In this document: positions 12,956 to 23,399 of the stretch, piece by piece
How the letters are laid out: each line of letters begins with the position of its first letter
Position numbering within the stretch: position 1 is the stretch's first letter
Source of the DNA: Isoetes taiwanensis
Taxonomy: Eukaryota > Streptophyta > Lycopodiopsida > Isoetales > Isoetaceae
NCBI GenBank assembly: GCA_021234155.1
Contig: JAJEKV010000109.1
Span: 1,169,193 to 1,233,192 of the forward strand
Length of the DNA: 64,000 nucleotides
Direction of reading: 5' to 3'
Program-made: the position numbers and the translations under genes
The notes under the pieces: generated by a model
The model's input: the letters and a program-made list of their open reading frames with translations, nothing else
What the model was told of the DNA's origin: nothing
Databases searched by the model: none

Positions 12956-15900
12956 TTAAACATCAGAAATGTAACCAGCCGGCTTGAACCACTGCGAGAA
13001 GTCCAGCCCTCGTTCCACCAGCTTACATGTTCGTGGGGATATTTTGCTTAGCAACTAAAACAATAGCACATTAGTAATTGCAAGCATTATTCAAAATTAG
13101 ATTTTATAACTTTACCTGGGAATGTATTGCAGCATTTGAAACTAGTACAGATCTGTCAAAAACACAAAAATTGCTCCCATCCATGCGTGTTACTTTTCCT
13201 CCTGCTTCTTCAACGATCTGAAAGAGCCATACAGAGAGAAACAGAAAATAAAGAAATAAGGAAATAACTAAAAGGAATTTTGTACTCGTATATATAATAC
13301 TCATATAAGAGGATGTTTCTATCCCCCCAACTTGTTATGTGGCATAACAACTAAGTCGGAGCTACACTGTCAAAATAAAAACATAAGCCTATGCTTAAGT
13401 GTGAGTATGCGGATATAGGATTCTAGTCCACACAACAACAAGAACAGTTCATAATCTAATTTTTCAATCTAAGCATCATCCGCCAAATTAGTTTATTGCA
13501 GTCCTTCCCTAATTACTTTGTCACTAAAAATTAAGGGCATGATTTAATTTCAGCGTTCTTAGAAAGGATTTACGCATGACCTGTAACAGAAGCATGATCA
13601 TACATCTCAATTTTCACAGCGGGGCTGCTTTCAACTTAATGGTTGCTATTCTGCTAGATATGGAACAAATGGTTACCAGAACTCCAGCAGCCATATCCCA
13701 TGGCTTAAGCCGATATTCCCAGTATGCATCTGCAATCCCAAGAGCAACATGGCACATGTCCACAGATGCAGCACCCAGTCTCCTGACACCCTAGACAGCA
13801 TCCAAAATATCATAATGGTATAAGTCTCCCCAGTTTTTTGCATTAAAAGGTACTTGTATAAAAGAGACATCTATTGTACCCGGCTAATGTCGGTAAATTC
13901 CTTGAAAAGACCAATATTAGCTGCCCAAGCTTCATCATGATCGTAGCCGAAGCCAGTGACAAGTAATGATCTCTCCACCTATATGGTACTTAGCTTAGAG
14001 ATATGTTAGAAGAAATGATGAGACTTTTAACTTCCTTTCGATTGATGCAATTTTACTGCTACCTCTACATGCCTGACATGGACTAAAATTTCACAGAAGT
14101 ATACTAATAGTTTAAAAAATGATAATGCATTGTATGTTCCAAATCATACATCAAACAAAAGTGATACTGGCTGCAGTTGACGGTGTTGATGTTGTATAAA
14201 TAGGACTTTAAGTTTTGCTGCATTGTGACAACAAGGACTCAGATGCAATGCATCAGCCATAAGAGTAGCAATTATGCAGCATTGTAAGAGCATGCAGCAG
14301 GCTGAAGGTGATGCAGCAGGTAGCAATTCCATGTCATGGTGGATACTAGGTAAGTAACTGCATTGTTTGTACCTCATAAGTCATAGCCATTCCAAAATAG
14401 ATTACCAGTCATATCTTGTAGTATATTAAACCTCCAACTTTGTGAACCCTAACATACATAGTCCTGGATACAGCCAACCTTTTACATCAACAATACAGCC
14501 AGCTTCATGTGATTTCATAAGCAATTAATGGAGAAAATAGTGAACCATTGAACACCAGCATAAAATACATGGATAAACACGCAATGACAGATTAAGAATT
14601 ATGTGTACCTGATCAGTATTGCTCACGTGGATTGCCTTGCCTTCACAAAATGATCCTCCCCCTGGCAAAGATGTTTTCCTCATCGTAAACGCTCATTGCA
14701 TACATGTTAACAATTTCACGAGATGGACAGAAGCGTGGAAAAGACAAAATATAACAACAGAGAGTTGGAGGATATGCCTGCTGAAGCAGTAAATGTCCTT
14801 GTGACCCAGCAGAATGGCCCTCCCGCAAATTCTACCTGACAAGGAGTAAGGAGTATATGCTCAGATAATAAAACCCAAATCACAAAACGATTCACCAGTT
14901 TTTCATACTGGCTCAAAACCGGCTAAATTTATGCAAAGAGGTTCTTACAACTTCAAGTGAAAATGATGCAAATTCCAAAGTTCAAGAAGGAGAAACTCAA
15001 GAGTAAGTTACACATGCATCCAGATTTCGAAAAATAAAAACTCAGCCTCAATTTTCTCTAAACATTGAGAGGTCTGTAATGAAAACTTCCCCTATTCTTT
15101 CAGGAATCAGGATGCTCACCACTGAAGCAGCTGCGGGTCTGCCCTTACATAAGACGCCTACTGAAACTGCAAAGCTCGGATAGCCATGAGCAAAATTTGT
15201 AGTCCCATCTATAAGACATGCAAATAGAAGGACAGCTGTGTTAATATGCCAATAGTTGTATCCTCAAGGAGGAAGTAGTTTCAAGAACAATACATCTACT
15301 CTAATCATGTGGATCTCTCTAATGAAGTTAACATTCTCTTTTTCATGAGCATAAATTTCCAACATGGCTAAAGCTTAGCATTAAGCAAGATCAATAACTA
15401 ATTGCTCTTCCAGGGTAATGCTGATGTCCAAGTAAACTAATTGTCATAAAAGTCAGTCATTGGGAAATATGGCCAACCAAATGAAGGAATGTCCGCCTTT
15501 CACTTGCTTTTTCTCGGGAACATTTCCGGGTGCTGGTTCAAAAGAAATCAGTTCAAAAGCTGTGTTTAGAGAGACGCATTGTTAGCTTCCCTACAATAGA
15601 CTATGTGGTTGTTGCATGTTTTATGAACATGCATTATTGAATTCAAGTTTACCTCCATCGATGTTAGCCTTTGGCATGTTGGCCTTTGCTGTAACTATGG
15701 CACATCTCACACATAGTTAAAAGATGGCAATCAGAAATCCAAGTAAATAGTAGCAAGTTGTCTCTCTGACTAGTGATTGCGCCACAGCTAGTGAAGGAAC
15801 AGAACTTCCATGTCTACATAATAAAAAGCTCTTTATCTATTTGGGTGGGGTAGGTTCCAATGCTTATATTTATTATTCAGTAATGCCTTCCTTGTGGACG

Positions 15901-17330
15901 CACATGCATACACACGGTTACAAATGAAACTGCATGCAAAATGATGCATCATACAACTAGATAACATAGAATCACGCAGGTCAAATTTCGCAACCAGCCT
16001 ACAATTACCCACCAAGAGGATCTATACACCACAAATACTCTGATGATAGGTCTCCTGTGAGGCCTCCTTCCTCTCCAAGAATAAGGTGGTTTGGAAACTT
16101 ATTCCTCACTACTTCTAAGATGACCTTTTCACTTCTTTGATCTGTACTGAAATAGCAAATTACGTTAGCAGGCCATAAGAGATGTTTTTAAAATGGATGT
16201 ATTAGAATATTAGAGTTACTAAGTTCCCACAACTACATAAATCTGATACACGTACAGTTGTTCTCTACATATACAAAGTGCTTGCAGCCCAAAGCGGACA
16301 CCATTGTAATGAAGGGCAAGCAATGGGCTTTTCAATGATGAGCCTGCAAGTTTAGCCAGACGATAGAAAATCTAGTTTGTGCACTCCTAGGAAATTGTCA
16401 AGCAGCAATATTGCCTGCAGCCTTCCATTTTTACAGTAAGGAAACTATTGATCTATATTGCTCTGAATAAAAAACACATTGGATGGAATGAAGGGGCTAA
16501 TAGAAATGTCTGAGGTTTTACCTCTAAGAGAAGCAAGATGAATAGCCAAACACAATGAATGCATGAATGGGTGTGCATCCAATGTTGATGTTATTGACAT
16601 GTTCAACGAGCCTCAGAAATGATGCATTGGATTGTCCATTTCCTAATGACAATTTAGCATGACAAGGATTATATGAGCAATAATTAACAATGTCAGGGAT
16701 CCGCCAACCAAAAAATTCTAGGAGGCTTGATAGCTGCTGAAATGGCTACGAGGACTTAAAGATCAACAACCAAGGAAAGGCCTTAAATTGATGTGAATTA
16801 GAGACATTGTATATTCTATGTTATGTTCAAGGGCATGCAAAGGGTGCGGTGCTGACCTACAAAGAATTCCAAGTCCGCAATAATTAGAGGTAGAATATGG
16901 CGTACTCTGTAACGAGATCAGTTGCTCCTTTGTAAGTAACACTCCGAGGCTTATCAACAGCATCCATGACGACCTGCAATATGTTAGAAACACTTCGAAA
17001 AGTTACTAGAGTGGAGCTGCATTTTATCAGAAAAAAAATCAAATCCAGAACTTTGCAATTTACCTCTGCTCCTTTCTTGGCTGCATCTTCACAGCATGCT
17101 AATAGCTGATCAAATCCTACACTGCCAGAGCCTGGCGCGCCAATTCTCGATTTTTCTCTCTCTGCCCCAGAAGTGGTAACCGCTGCAGCACGGATACTAA
17201 GGCCGGAAACAACGCCATGAATGCTCCGAATTGGAGCAATTTTGCTAAAAGGAATCGGATTGCAAAAAAAAGCAGCGCCCATTTCTAGGCCACGGAAGGC
17301 GCATTGCTGGGCAGCCATAGCCAGTAACAA
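12956..17330 (-). CDS. IMPL1: Plastid inositol monophosphatase-like phosphatase, IMPL1 type (10 exons)
   Basis: Spliced model, minus strand: 17330-17064, 16973-16906, 16146-16013, 15208-15120, 14835-14778, 14661-14609, 13978-13880, 13790-13677, 13217-13116, 13054-12956. All phases agree and give 360 residues, the usual IMPL1 length. It belongs to the Mg-dependent, Li-sensitive inositol monophosphatase superfamily and is expected to dephosphorylate inositol or galactose phosphates in the plastid. Exon 1 carries a Ser/Arg/Ala-rich stretch suiting a transit peptide. Metal-site motifs are intact: GEEGG (exon 3), WCIDPLDGTTNF (codon D split by intron 3) and WDMAAGVLIVEEAGG across exons 8-9. The protein ends FSQWFKPAGYISDV. 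Intron 5 has a GC donor (CAG|GCATAT); other donors are GT. Met1 (17330) is assumed; Met5 (17318) is equally possible. The gene is head to head with the one at 17458. Confidence 0.95.
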
Positions 17331-17457
17331 ATGGAAGAAAACAGACGCTCAGAAAATAGTATGCCACAAATGGACGGCTGCGATCACGAACAATACTCCA
17401 CACATATTATGAACAGCTCTAGATAAGGAACCCAGGACCCAAGGTAAGGAGGAGGCT
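17331..17457. promoter_or_regulatory. Short bidirectional promoter region
   Basis: Only 127 bp separate the IMPL1 start codon (minus strand) from the start codon at 17458 (plus strand). Both 5' untranslated regions and core promoters must fit here or extend into the opposing gene. No clear TATA box was found on either strand, which suits a housekeeping divergent promoter. Confidence 0.5.
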
Positions 17458-17847
17458 ATGGCGACTGCGGCTCCGTCATTTTTTTTACTGGGAGCCCAGA
17501 TTCGACCTTTGAAAGCGGCAGAGCAGGACCCATCAACCGGAAACGAAGAATTATCCAGCAGAAACGAGGAATTGTTGAAACCCATTCCAGATTTGGATTC
17601 GGCAGGACTCTGCGAGGGCTGTGGAAAGAAGGAAAAACAATGGGGATGCGATGGAAAGGGAAGAATTCAAGGTGGCGTTGCAGCCTTGCCTGGCCTGGGC
17701 TGGTGGCCCATCAAAGTATACCGCCCTTGCCCTGCATTTGTTGAAGCAGGAGGAAAGTATAAACGCCAAGGTCAGAGCTTCCAAGAGCTTGCTGCTGGCC
17801 GCAAAGCTAATGCCGGATCTGACATGCCCAACGATCCTAAGAGGTAA
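17458..17847 (+). CDS. Small plant protein with WWPIK-YRPCP motif, unknown function
   Basis: Encodes 129 residues as a single open frame. The N-terminus (MATAAPSFFLLGAQIRPLK) suits an organelle transit peptide. The centre has CEGCGKKEKQWGCDGKG, a Cys-rich stretch loosely like a DnaJ-type zinc ribbon. It is followed by GGVAALPGLGWWPIKVYRPC and the charged KYKRQGQSFQELAAGRK, whose composition looks like a conserved plant protein. I cannot name the family. The frame ends at a TAA inside AAGAGGTAATTA, which could also be a splice donor, so further 3' exons are possible. The gene shares a 127-bp promoter with IMPL1; with the putative transit peptide this hints at plastid co-regulation, as an inference only. 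Confidence 0.65.
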   Translation: MATAAPSFFLLGAQIRPLKAAEQDPSTGNEELSSRNEELLKPIPDLDSAGLCEGCGKKEKQWGCDGKGRIQGGVAALPGLGWWPIKVYRPCPAFVEAGGKYKRQGQSFQELAAGRKANAGSDMPNDPKR

Positions 17848-17959
17848 TTATATTTTGACAGATTTGAGTTTTGGGTTTCTGGGAAACCTGGCATTTGTTA
17901 AATTGAATCGTTTGATTTGTACTCTCAACTGGAACTTTCGACCATTTACAAGCTAACTT

Positions 17960-18590
17960 TTGAACATGAAGTTCCTTCCTGTGCAAGCCTTTTGATTCAT
18001 GTCTTAAAAGCAATCTGCAATTCGTCATTTTAGACTTTGAATTTCGTCTCAAGCATTTGGAACTGAGTCAATTTGCATTGATCGTTCATTACCCATGTCA
18101 CAACCGCATCTAAACATACCTTTGTTATGAATCAACCACAACGCTTGAAATAGGTTTCTTAAGGATATATCCCCTTGATCAATTGCTATGCTATAGGAGA
18201 ATTGTCACGGTTAAGTTAAAATCTGGGAAAATTTTCAAGACGCCCTGTATTCAAAACATATACAATTCAGTTTGGCTAGATTTGAATGGAATATCCTTTG
18301 TCCGCTTTTCAAATTTAGGGCTTTTGCAACACATGTCCTCAAATTTTATATGTTTCACTATGGCGGCCATTGACAATGTGTCTGCTGGGAAGGAATGTCT
18401 GCCGGCCATTGGCGATGTTTTCAACTTGATCTGCCTGCTTCTCAAATGTCATCTGCCTGCTTGGCCAAAAAGGGCCAGAGAAACAGCATCAATCAGCAGA
18501 ATTTTTTTTTTTTGAGGATAAACCGAGAAGCCATTGGTAACAGGGAATCAAGTTTGGGAGAAAAATCGGCGGGAAGGTCGGAATTTTGAG
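17960..18590. other. Intergenic, no feature recognised
   Basis: Only short open frames with no recognisable family. A T9-T10 run lies near 18503. Confidence 0.45.
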
Positions 18591-18604
18591 TTGTGGGTGT
18601 GGCA

Positions 18605-18930
18605 ATGGCAGAGTTAATAACAAGAAAAAATTGGAATCACGGTTTGTCGTTTTACAAAGCAGAGATCGGAATTCTTGCCCGCGTTCAGCACCGGTTTATT
18701 GTAGATTTTCTGGGTAAGTATAGCTTAGCTTTCCTTTCTGTTTATTTTTCGTTGTTTTATAAGTTCAGATTGTTTCAGAAGAACACATACTTATGCGTAA
18801 TGGAAATCTGCTAAAGCAACTCCACGATCAGGGTTATACAAAAATTGGCAACTGGGAATCTGTGTATTGCCTTTCAAATTGCATGTAAGGTGGAGTATCT
18901 GCATAAGGTTTGCTGTAGATGTTTATAAGT
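18605..18930 (+). pseudogene. Receptor-like kinase fragment (broken)
   Basis: Remnant of the N-lobe of a plant receptor-like Ser/Thr kinase. The first exon reads FYKAEIGILARVQHRFIVDF, matching the alpha-C helix and beta-4 region (EIEILSRVHHRNLV in family members). A gt..ag intron (about 18713-18777) follows, then a frame with EEHILMRNGNLLKQLHDQG, equivalent to the hinge. Then a change of reading frame gives CIAFQIACKVEYLHK, the alpha-E helix. The frame change, the missing glycine-rich loop and catalytic loop and the truncated ends make this a pseudogene fragment rather than a gene. Confidence 0.7.
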
Positions 18931-19800
18931 GGATTTGGTTTTTTTTTTTTTCAATGGTTTGGAATGGCCGTTATATGATTTTTCCCTTCTTTTTTTAGAA
19001 ATTAGGTTTGTTTCCATTTTCGTCGCGGGCATGCAGGCGACCTCCTGGAACTGCAAGTGGCTGCAGCAGGGTCGCCGGAATTGGCTGGGTTCGTTCTAGT
19101 TTTTGTGCAGGGCAAAATTACACACAGGTTCGAAGGTTTGCCATCTCTTGCATCTGGGTCTTCCATAAACTGTTTCCCTTGTGCGGGATTTGGCATTACC
19201 TGTTTACCTTGTGCGGGATTTCTGCATCTACTCCGGCATTTAGCATGGCTCCTGGATCTGGCTGCGGGATCTGGCATGGCTCCTAGGTGGTTGCTGCTGG
19301 TAAAGCGTTCACCAGGGTTCCATTCCCCGGCCAGTGGATGCTTCCACCAACAGACGAATTAAATTTCTATTGCGGATTTCTTTCTCTGGTTTCTCTATTT
19401 TCCTGCCCTCACCAGAGCTTACAAGGTTGCACATTTTGCAACAGGCTCAGGCTTCATCGGCTTCATCGAACCACTGATATGTGCATGTATTTGCACATTT
19501 TGGTGTATCCATTGGTTATACGTGATAATTCAATGGTTTAACAATGGTTAAAACTTAAAAAAAAATAAAAAAGGTTACACTTAATAACGAGGCTAACCCT
19601 CCAATTGCTCACATGGATATAAAGTCCCAGCCAGGATATGCTACTTGATGCCAATTTTGGAGCAAATATCTTGGATTTCGCCCTCTCTCTAAATGCAGGT
19701 TAATTTCAATTCACCGGGGTCATCCAACCATGCCTTGCCACATGGCACTTGTTCATTTCTAGAATATTAAAGCATGAACATCTGTGTGTTTTTATCGGGC
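18931..19800. other. Intergenic with small internal repeats
   Basis: No gene recognised. At 19165-19290 short repeats cttgtgcgggattt and gctgcgggatctggcatggctcc give open frames on both strands that are rich in repeated peptides; these are by-products of the repeats. Confidence 0.45.
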
Positions 19801-19817
19801 ATCTTGTGCTTTTACCC

Positions 19818-19962
19818 GACGTTATGTGGAACGGAAACAACTTCAGCATTCGTGCTGGAATGGGAGCTGGCTACCTCCAGCAGGCGCTCCTGGCTGCTGG
19901 AAGTAGCCAGCTCCCATTCCAGCACAAGAATGCTCGAGTTGTTTCTGCTCCACGACGTCAAG
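19818..19962. repeat. Near-perfect long foldback (about 65-bp arms)
   Basis: The core is a perfect 23-bp inverted repeat: 19852-19874 pairs with 19903-19925. Pairing continues inward (tccagcag with ctgctgga) to a short loop around gcgctcctgg. It continues outward (gaaacaactt..gcattc with gaatgctcgagttgtttc, then gacgtt..gtgga with its complement) with few mismatches. The whole 145-bp segment would form one hairpin in RNA or a cruciform in DNA. It could be a young MIRNA-like precursor, a MITE or an inverted duplication. Similar peptides read on both strands are a consequence of the symmetry. Confidence 0.85.
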
Positions 19963-19999
19963 GAAAGAATCCATGAAGAAGACACCGGATGCAGTAGGT

Positions 20000-21022
20000 A
20001 ACTCCAAGAAACTCCAAGAACGAAGACTCTATTTTCATTCTTGATTAGAATGGTTGTCACATGGCAATTAGCGATTGGATGATATCCAAGAATGTTGATC
20101 CACTTTCCTTGACGTCGATGTTCTGTGTTTTAGGCACATATTGTAACTAACCACCATTCACATTGCACTTAATGTTCTCGTAGATAATAGCCGCCGAATG
20201 AGGGGTTTCCTATTTCGGGTAACTAACGGTACGCCGGGCTACCAAACGTAGTTTCTACAGATGATCCAAATTCTGGTCTTGTTTTCCGGGGTCAATTCTA
20301 AGGTTTTTGTGCTGATTCTTGCAAGCAGGGAGGGTTTGAGGAAGGTTACTTGCGATTGCCTAGAACCTTAGATTTGAGCAGGATATTGGAGTGGCAGATT
20401 TGCAAATGCCACTACTTCTTGCTCTGCCCCTGTTTCTTACGGATTTGAAGAATTGATCTTCCGTTCCCCTGTTTGCGGGCTCTGAATGTCTGAGATTTAT
20501 GCATGCAAGACCTTACCGATCTGTAGAGGATGGGCTACTGATGATCTGTACTTCGTTTTTGCTGCCAAACCTGGAAGCTATGGAAGCTATGGGCTCTTCT
20601 CCACCCCTGTTCTGTTCTATCCCTATTTACGGATCTGAAGAACAGATCTATTTTTTGTGGATCTGAAGACCAGGGGAACTTGAAGTCGCTCTGAATCTCT
20701 CACCACGACGGCTATGGCTTTGAACCGCTATGGCGACGCTATGGCTATGGCGAACCCGAAGCTTCCATCCGCTATGGCGAACTGGCTTATGACGGCTATG
20801 GCTATGGCGTAACCGAAGCTCCATCCAAGCTCCCCGGACGGTTCCGGTGATGCCGGATCTCTACTATGGCGGAAAGCTATGACGCAGCTTCCGCTGTCGC
20901 CGCCGCTGATCTTTGCAAGGGAAGTTATGGCGGTGCTGCAAACGGCACCACCAGCACTCTTAAACCCAAAAATTACCCATAATGAAATAATCGAGGAATT
21001 TGGACCAAACTACAGTTTACGT
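20000..21022. repeat. Non-coding stretch with CTATGGC-rich low-complexity array
   Basis: No gene is recognised. Between about 20570 and 20945 the words GCTATGG and CTATGGC occur more than ten times at irregular spacing, giving a degenerate array. The word is frequent elsewhere in the window too (for example 24880, 25335, 25440 as gccatagcc). Confidence 0.5.
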
Positions 21023-21086
21023 GTTGATTCTGGGGAGTCAACAAGGGCCTAACGGTGGAGGCCCCTATTGACTCCCCGGAATCAAC
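21023..21086. repeat. 28-bp inverted repeat
   Basis: Left arm 21023-21050 (gttgattctggggagtcaac...) and right arm 21059-21086 (...attgactccccggaatcaac) pair with about three mismatches around an 8-base loop. GC-rich stem in AT-rich surroundings. It could be a small foldback element. Confidence 0.75.
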
Positions 21087-21972
21087 CACAAGAACATTCC
21101 TGTATACAAAAACAACATATTAGACCTCTCATATTTAGCCTCTCTAAAATGGGTGAGAAAGGTTATGTTGAGCTCAAAAGGTTATACGGATCCACCAAGT
21201 AAGGGAAACAATTGTCTCCAAAAGTGACGTGTGTACAGCTTTGGTGTGCAAAAGAACAAAATATGCACCACCTTGGCATGTAAACATTGCAATGTTTTGA
21301 AGGGTGAAGAAGAGAGGAGGCTACACATTCCACCTCATTTACTCTTTTTTGTAAACACATCAAATTTAACGAACCTGGGCACTTGATGGGCCTGTATATG
21401 TATCTATCTCTTATCTCATATATATATATACAAGAATTTGCCGCCGCGGCAGTCGCCGCCGCTAGTTTGTCCTTTTTACTGTGTAAGAGATTTAAGATGG
21501 TTTTGGACTAGCTAAGTGGCAGTGAAGATAGGATTATTAAACCCGTCAGTGCAAAGCAATTGTCATATAATTTAGAATTTAGCTTGGGATATGCATTTTG
21601 GGATAATAGTTGGCAATACTTTTGGATTAGCACATTGTATATTTGTCTGGTTTTTTAGACTACTTTTTGTTGACTTGTTACTCAAATGGACACAACCATT
21701 GAGATAATGTATTATTGCACAATAACATAACTCATTTGTTGGTCGATAAATAATTTTGAGTCTAATCAGTCTAGAAAGTAAAATTATGAGTTCAAAAGTA
21801 TAGATTGTCCCATTTGCACCCATTGATACACGTCTGTCATTGATAGAACTTTGTCAGCAAAGTGAGAAGACAAAAAAAAAACATTAAAAAAAAAGAGAAC
21901 AAAGTTTTATGTCTCATTTTGAAAAGCTCATATGATGGGGTAGTCCTGACAATTTGTGATCTTCATGTTCAG

Positions 21973-22099
21973 GAGTTGAACCTTCATGATATTAAATCAA
22001 TTGACCCAGAACTTGGCAACGTTCTTCATGGAATGGAAGTCTTAGTACAGAGAAAACAATATTTGGAATCTGCTCTAGAGATTTCACTAGAAGGCAACG
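21973..22099 (+). pseudogene. UPL3/UPL4-like HECT ubiquitin ligase exon
   Basis: A single exon-like segment with consensus borders (ttcag| before GAGTTGAAC; AAC|gtgagt after). It encodes ELNLHDIKSIDPELGNVLHG and then VLVQRKQYLES. This resembles the N-terminal part of the HECT region of plant UPL3/UPL4 ligases (ELxxxDIxSxDPELG...ALVxRK). No preceding or following HECT exons were recognised nearby, so this is a displaced fragment or the only conserved exon of a decayed gene. Family assignment rests on motif recall. Confidence 0.5.
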
Positions 22100-22359
22100 T
22101 GAGTTTGTGAGTTTGTTGTCGTCGCATGATTTCTTGCAGCTAAGATCTTTGCTTGGACTTCACATAGAAGATTCTTGCTTGGACTTCATATGTCGTGGAT
22201 ACTTTATTATATTTTGAAGGATGAGGGAAATAATATAATATTATGTATCCACACGTCATTTTCTTGTAAAACACACTAATTGTTTCAGGTGGCATTTGAT
22301 AATCTAGTACAACATGTCTCGCTTGTTGCATTTCTGTGGCTTGGTAAACAAACAAATAA

Positions 22360-22455
22360 CATAATGAAGCACGAGGAGTTGAACCTCGCCGGCTGAAGCC
22401 AGTACCCTGATGCTTCACCAACCATAATGGGGCGCCCCAAAGGGCCCCATTATGG
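22360..22455 (-). repeat. tRNA-like multi-stem structure with B box and terminal hairpin
   Basis: Read on the minus strand, a perfect 12-bp hairpin (22444-22455 with 22422-22433, 10-base loop) is followed by TGGTTGGTGAAGC, like a tRNA D arm. Then comes a 7-bp closing stem (22411-22417 with 22365-22371). Inside it are a 5-bp stem with a 4-base loop (22389-22402) and a perfect 5-bp T-arm-like stem with a 7-base loop (22372-22388). GGTTCAACTCC matches the Pol III B box. The full tRNA cloverleaf is not present, so it is not annotated as a tRNA gene. It could be a SINE head or a structured end of the neighbouring HUH element. Confidence 0.6.
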
Positions 22456-22715
22456 CAGGGGGCTAATCTCGTGCAAATGATCAAGCATGCAAATGCATAT
22501 GCAATTAAGTTCACAAGAAAAATTCAGCAAAACATTTTTAACTTTTCGTAATGCACTGTTCATGCTCCATGCACACCATGCAATGCAACTACATCAAGGA
22601 AACAACAGCAACAAACGGTTCAAAGTTCCACAATAGATCAGTTCACATCAGTTGGTTGTAATGTTTAAAGCCTTCGCGTGCCGCCTCGCAAGCCTGTCCT
22701 ACGCCTGTGCACATG

Positions 22716-23194
22716 TTAGAGACAGAAGACATGACAATGGAATTGCAACATCCTATAAAAGTACCTGTCAATATGCCTGAGTTCTCGCAGCAGCAGCCCC
22801 CGTGCCAAGTTCATATGACTTCTAAGTGCCTGCCTTTCTCTTGTGGAGATAACGACCTCATCCCACTCCATAGTACCGATTGTCTCTTCAAGCTCATGAA
22901 ACAGACGGTCCAATTGCATGCGCAGCAAACGCACGGATGCTGCAACAGTTTCAGCAAGTGTATTTATGTTAACAACGCTAGTGAGTAATTCGGATGCCAC
23001 ATGGGCATGTTCTGCATCGGGAGATGCTATACTAGGATGTTGCAGGCCATTGGAAATAAGGCTTTCTACAGAAGGAGGCTGAGGAGCAGCCGGTTGAGGC
23101 AATGGAGGCTCAGTCTATCAGGAGGTGCAGGTAGATCAGCCACTTCTTGGTGCCTATTCTCCATTTGGGCATTGGGAAACAATGGCATAGGCAT
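22716..23194 (-). pseudogene. Helical ORF downstream of the HUH gene, frameshifted
   Basis: On the same strand as the HUH gene and 3' of it. One frame begins MPMPLFPNAQMENRHQEVAD and runs to LPAPPD; a second frame continues with EPPLPQPAAPQPPSVESLIS and then a long Leu/Arg/His-rich helical stretch (128 codons at 23102-22716). The overlap shows a single frameshift near 23105 that splits one protein. A pyrimidine-rich acceptor (tgttttgttgcag) lies upstream at about 23230, so this may be a 3' exon of the HUH transcript. No known domain; a helical, possibly oligomerising accessory protein is a guess. Confidence 0.5.
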
Positions 23195-23399
23195 ACCCTT
23201 GCATGCATGTAAAGTCAGTACTGTAACCCTGCAACAAAACAAACATGTTGCAAAACTAAAAGAGAGGAAAATTACATGTTTTGAAATTGCTACAAGAACA
23301 CATGCCAATGGACATTGGATTTCTTGGACAGCTCTTAGCATTCATCGAAAGGGCTTACAAACTACCAAGTAACATAAACATAAATTGCAGAACTAATGA

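Noticed and set aside
18183-18589. Plus-strand ORFs upstream of the kinase fragment
   Set aside because: No kinase or other motif, and overlap with an opposite-strand frame; not supported.
19749-20060. Overlapping ORFs on both strands with similar peptides (ELATSS...LLEVASSHSS)
   Set aside because: The similarity is produced by the inverted repeat at 19818-19962.
22360-22455. A tRNA gene on the minus strand
   Set aside because: B box, T arm and a 7-bp closing stem are present, but no consistent D arm plus anticodon arm can be formed within a normal tRNA length.
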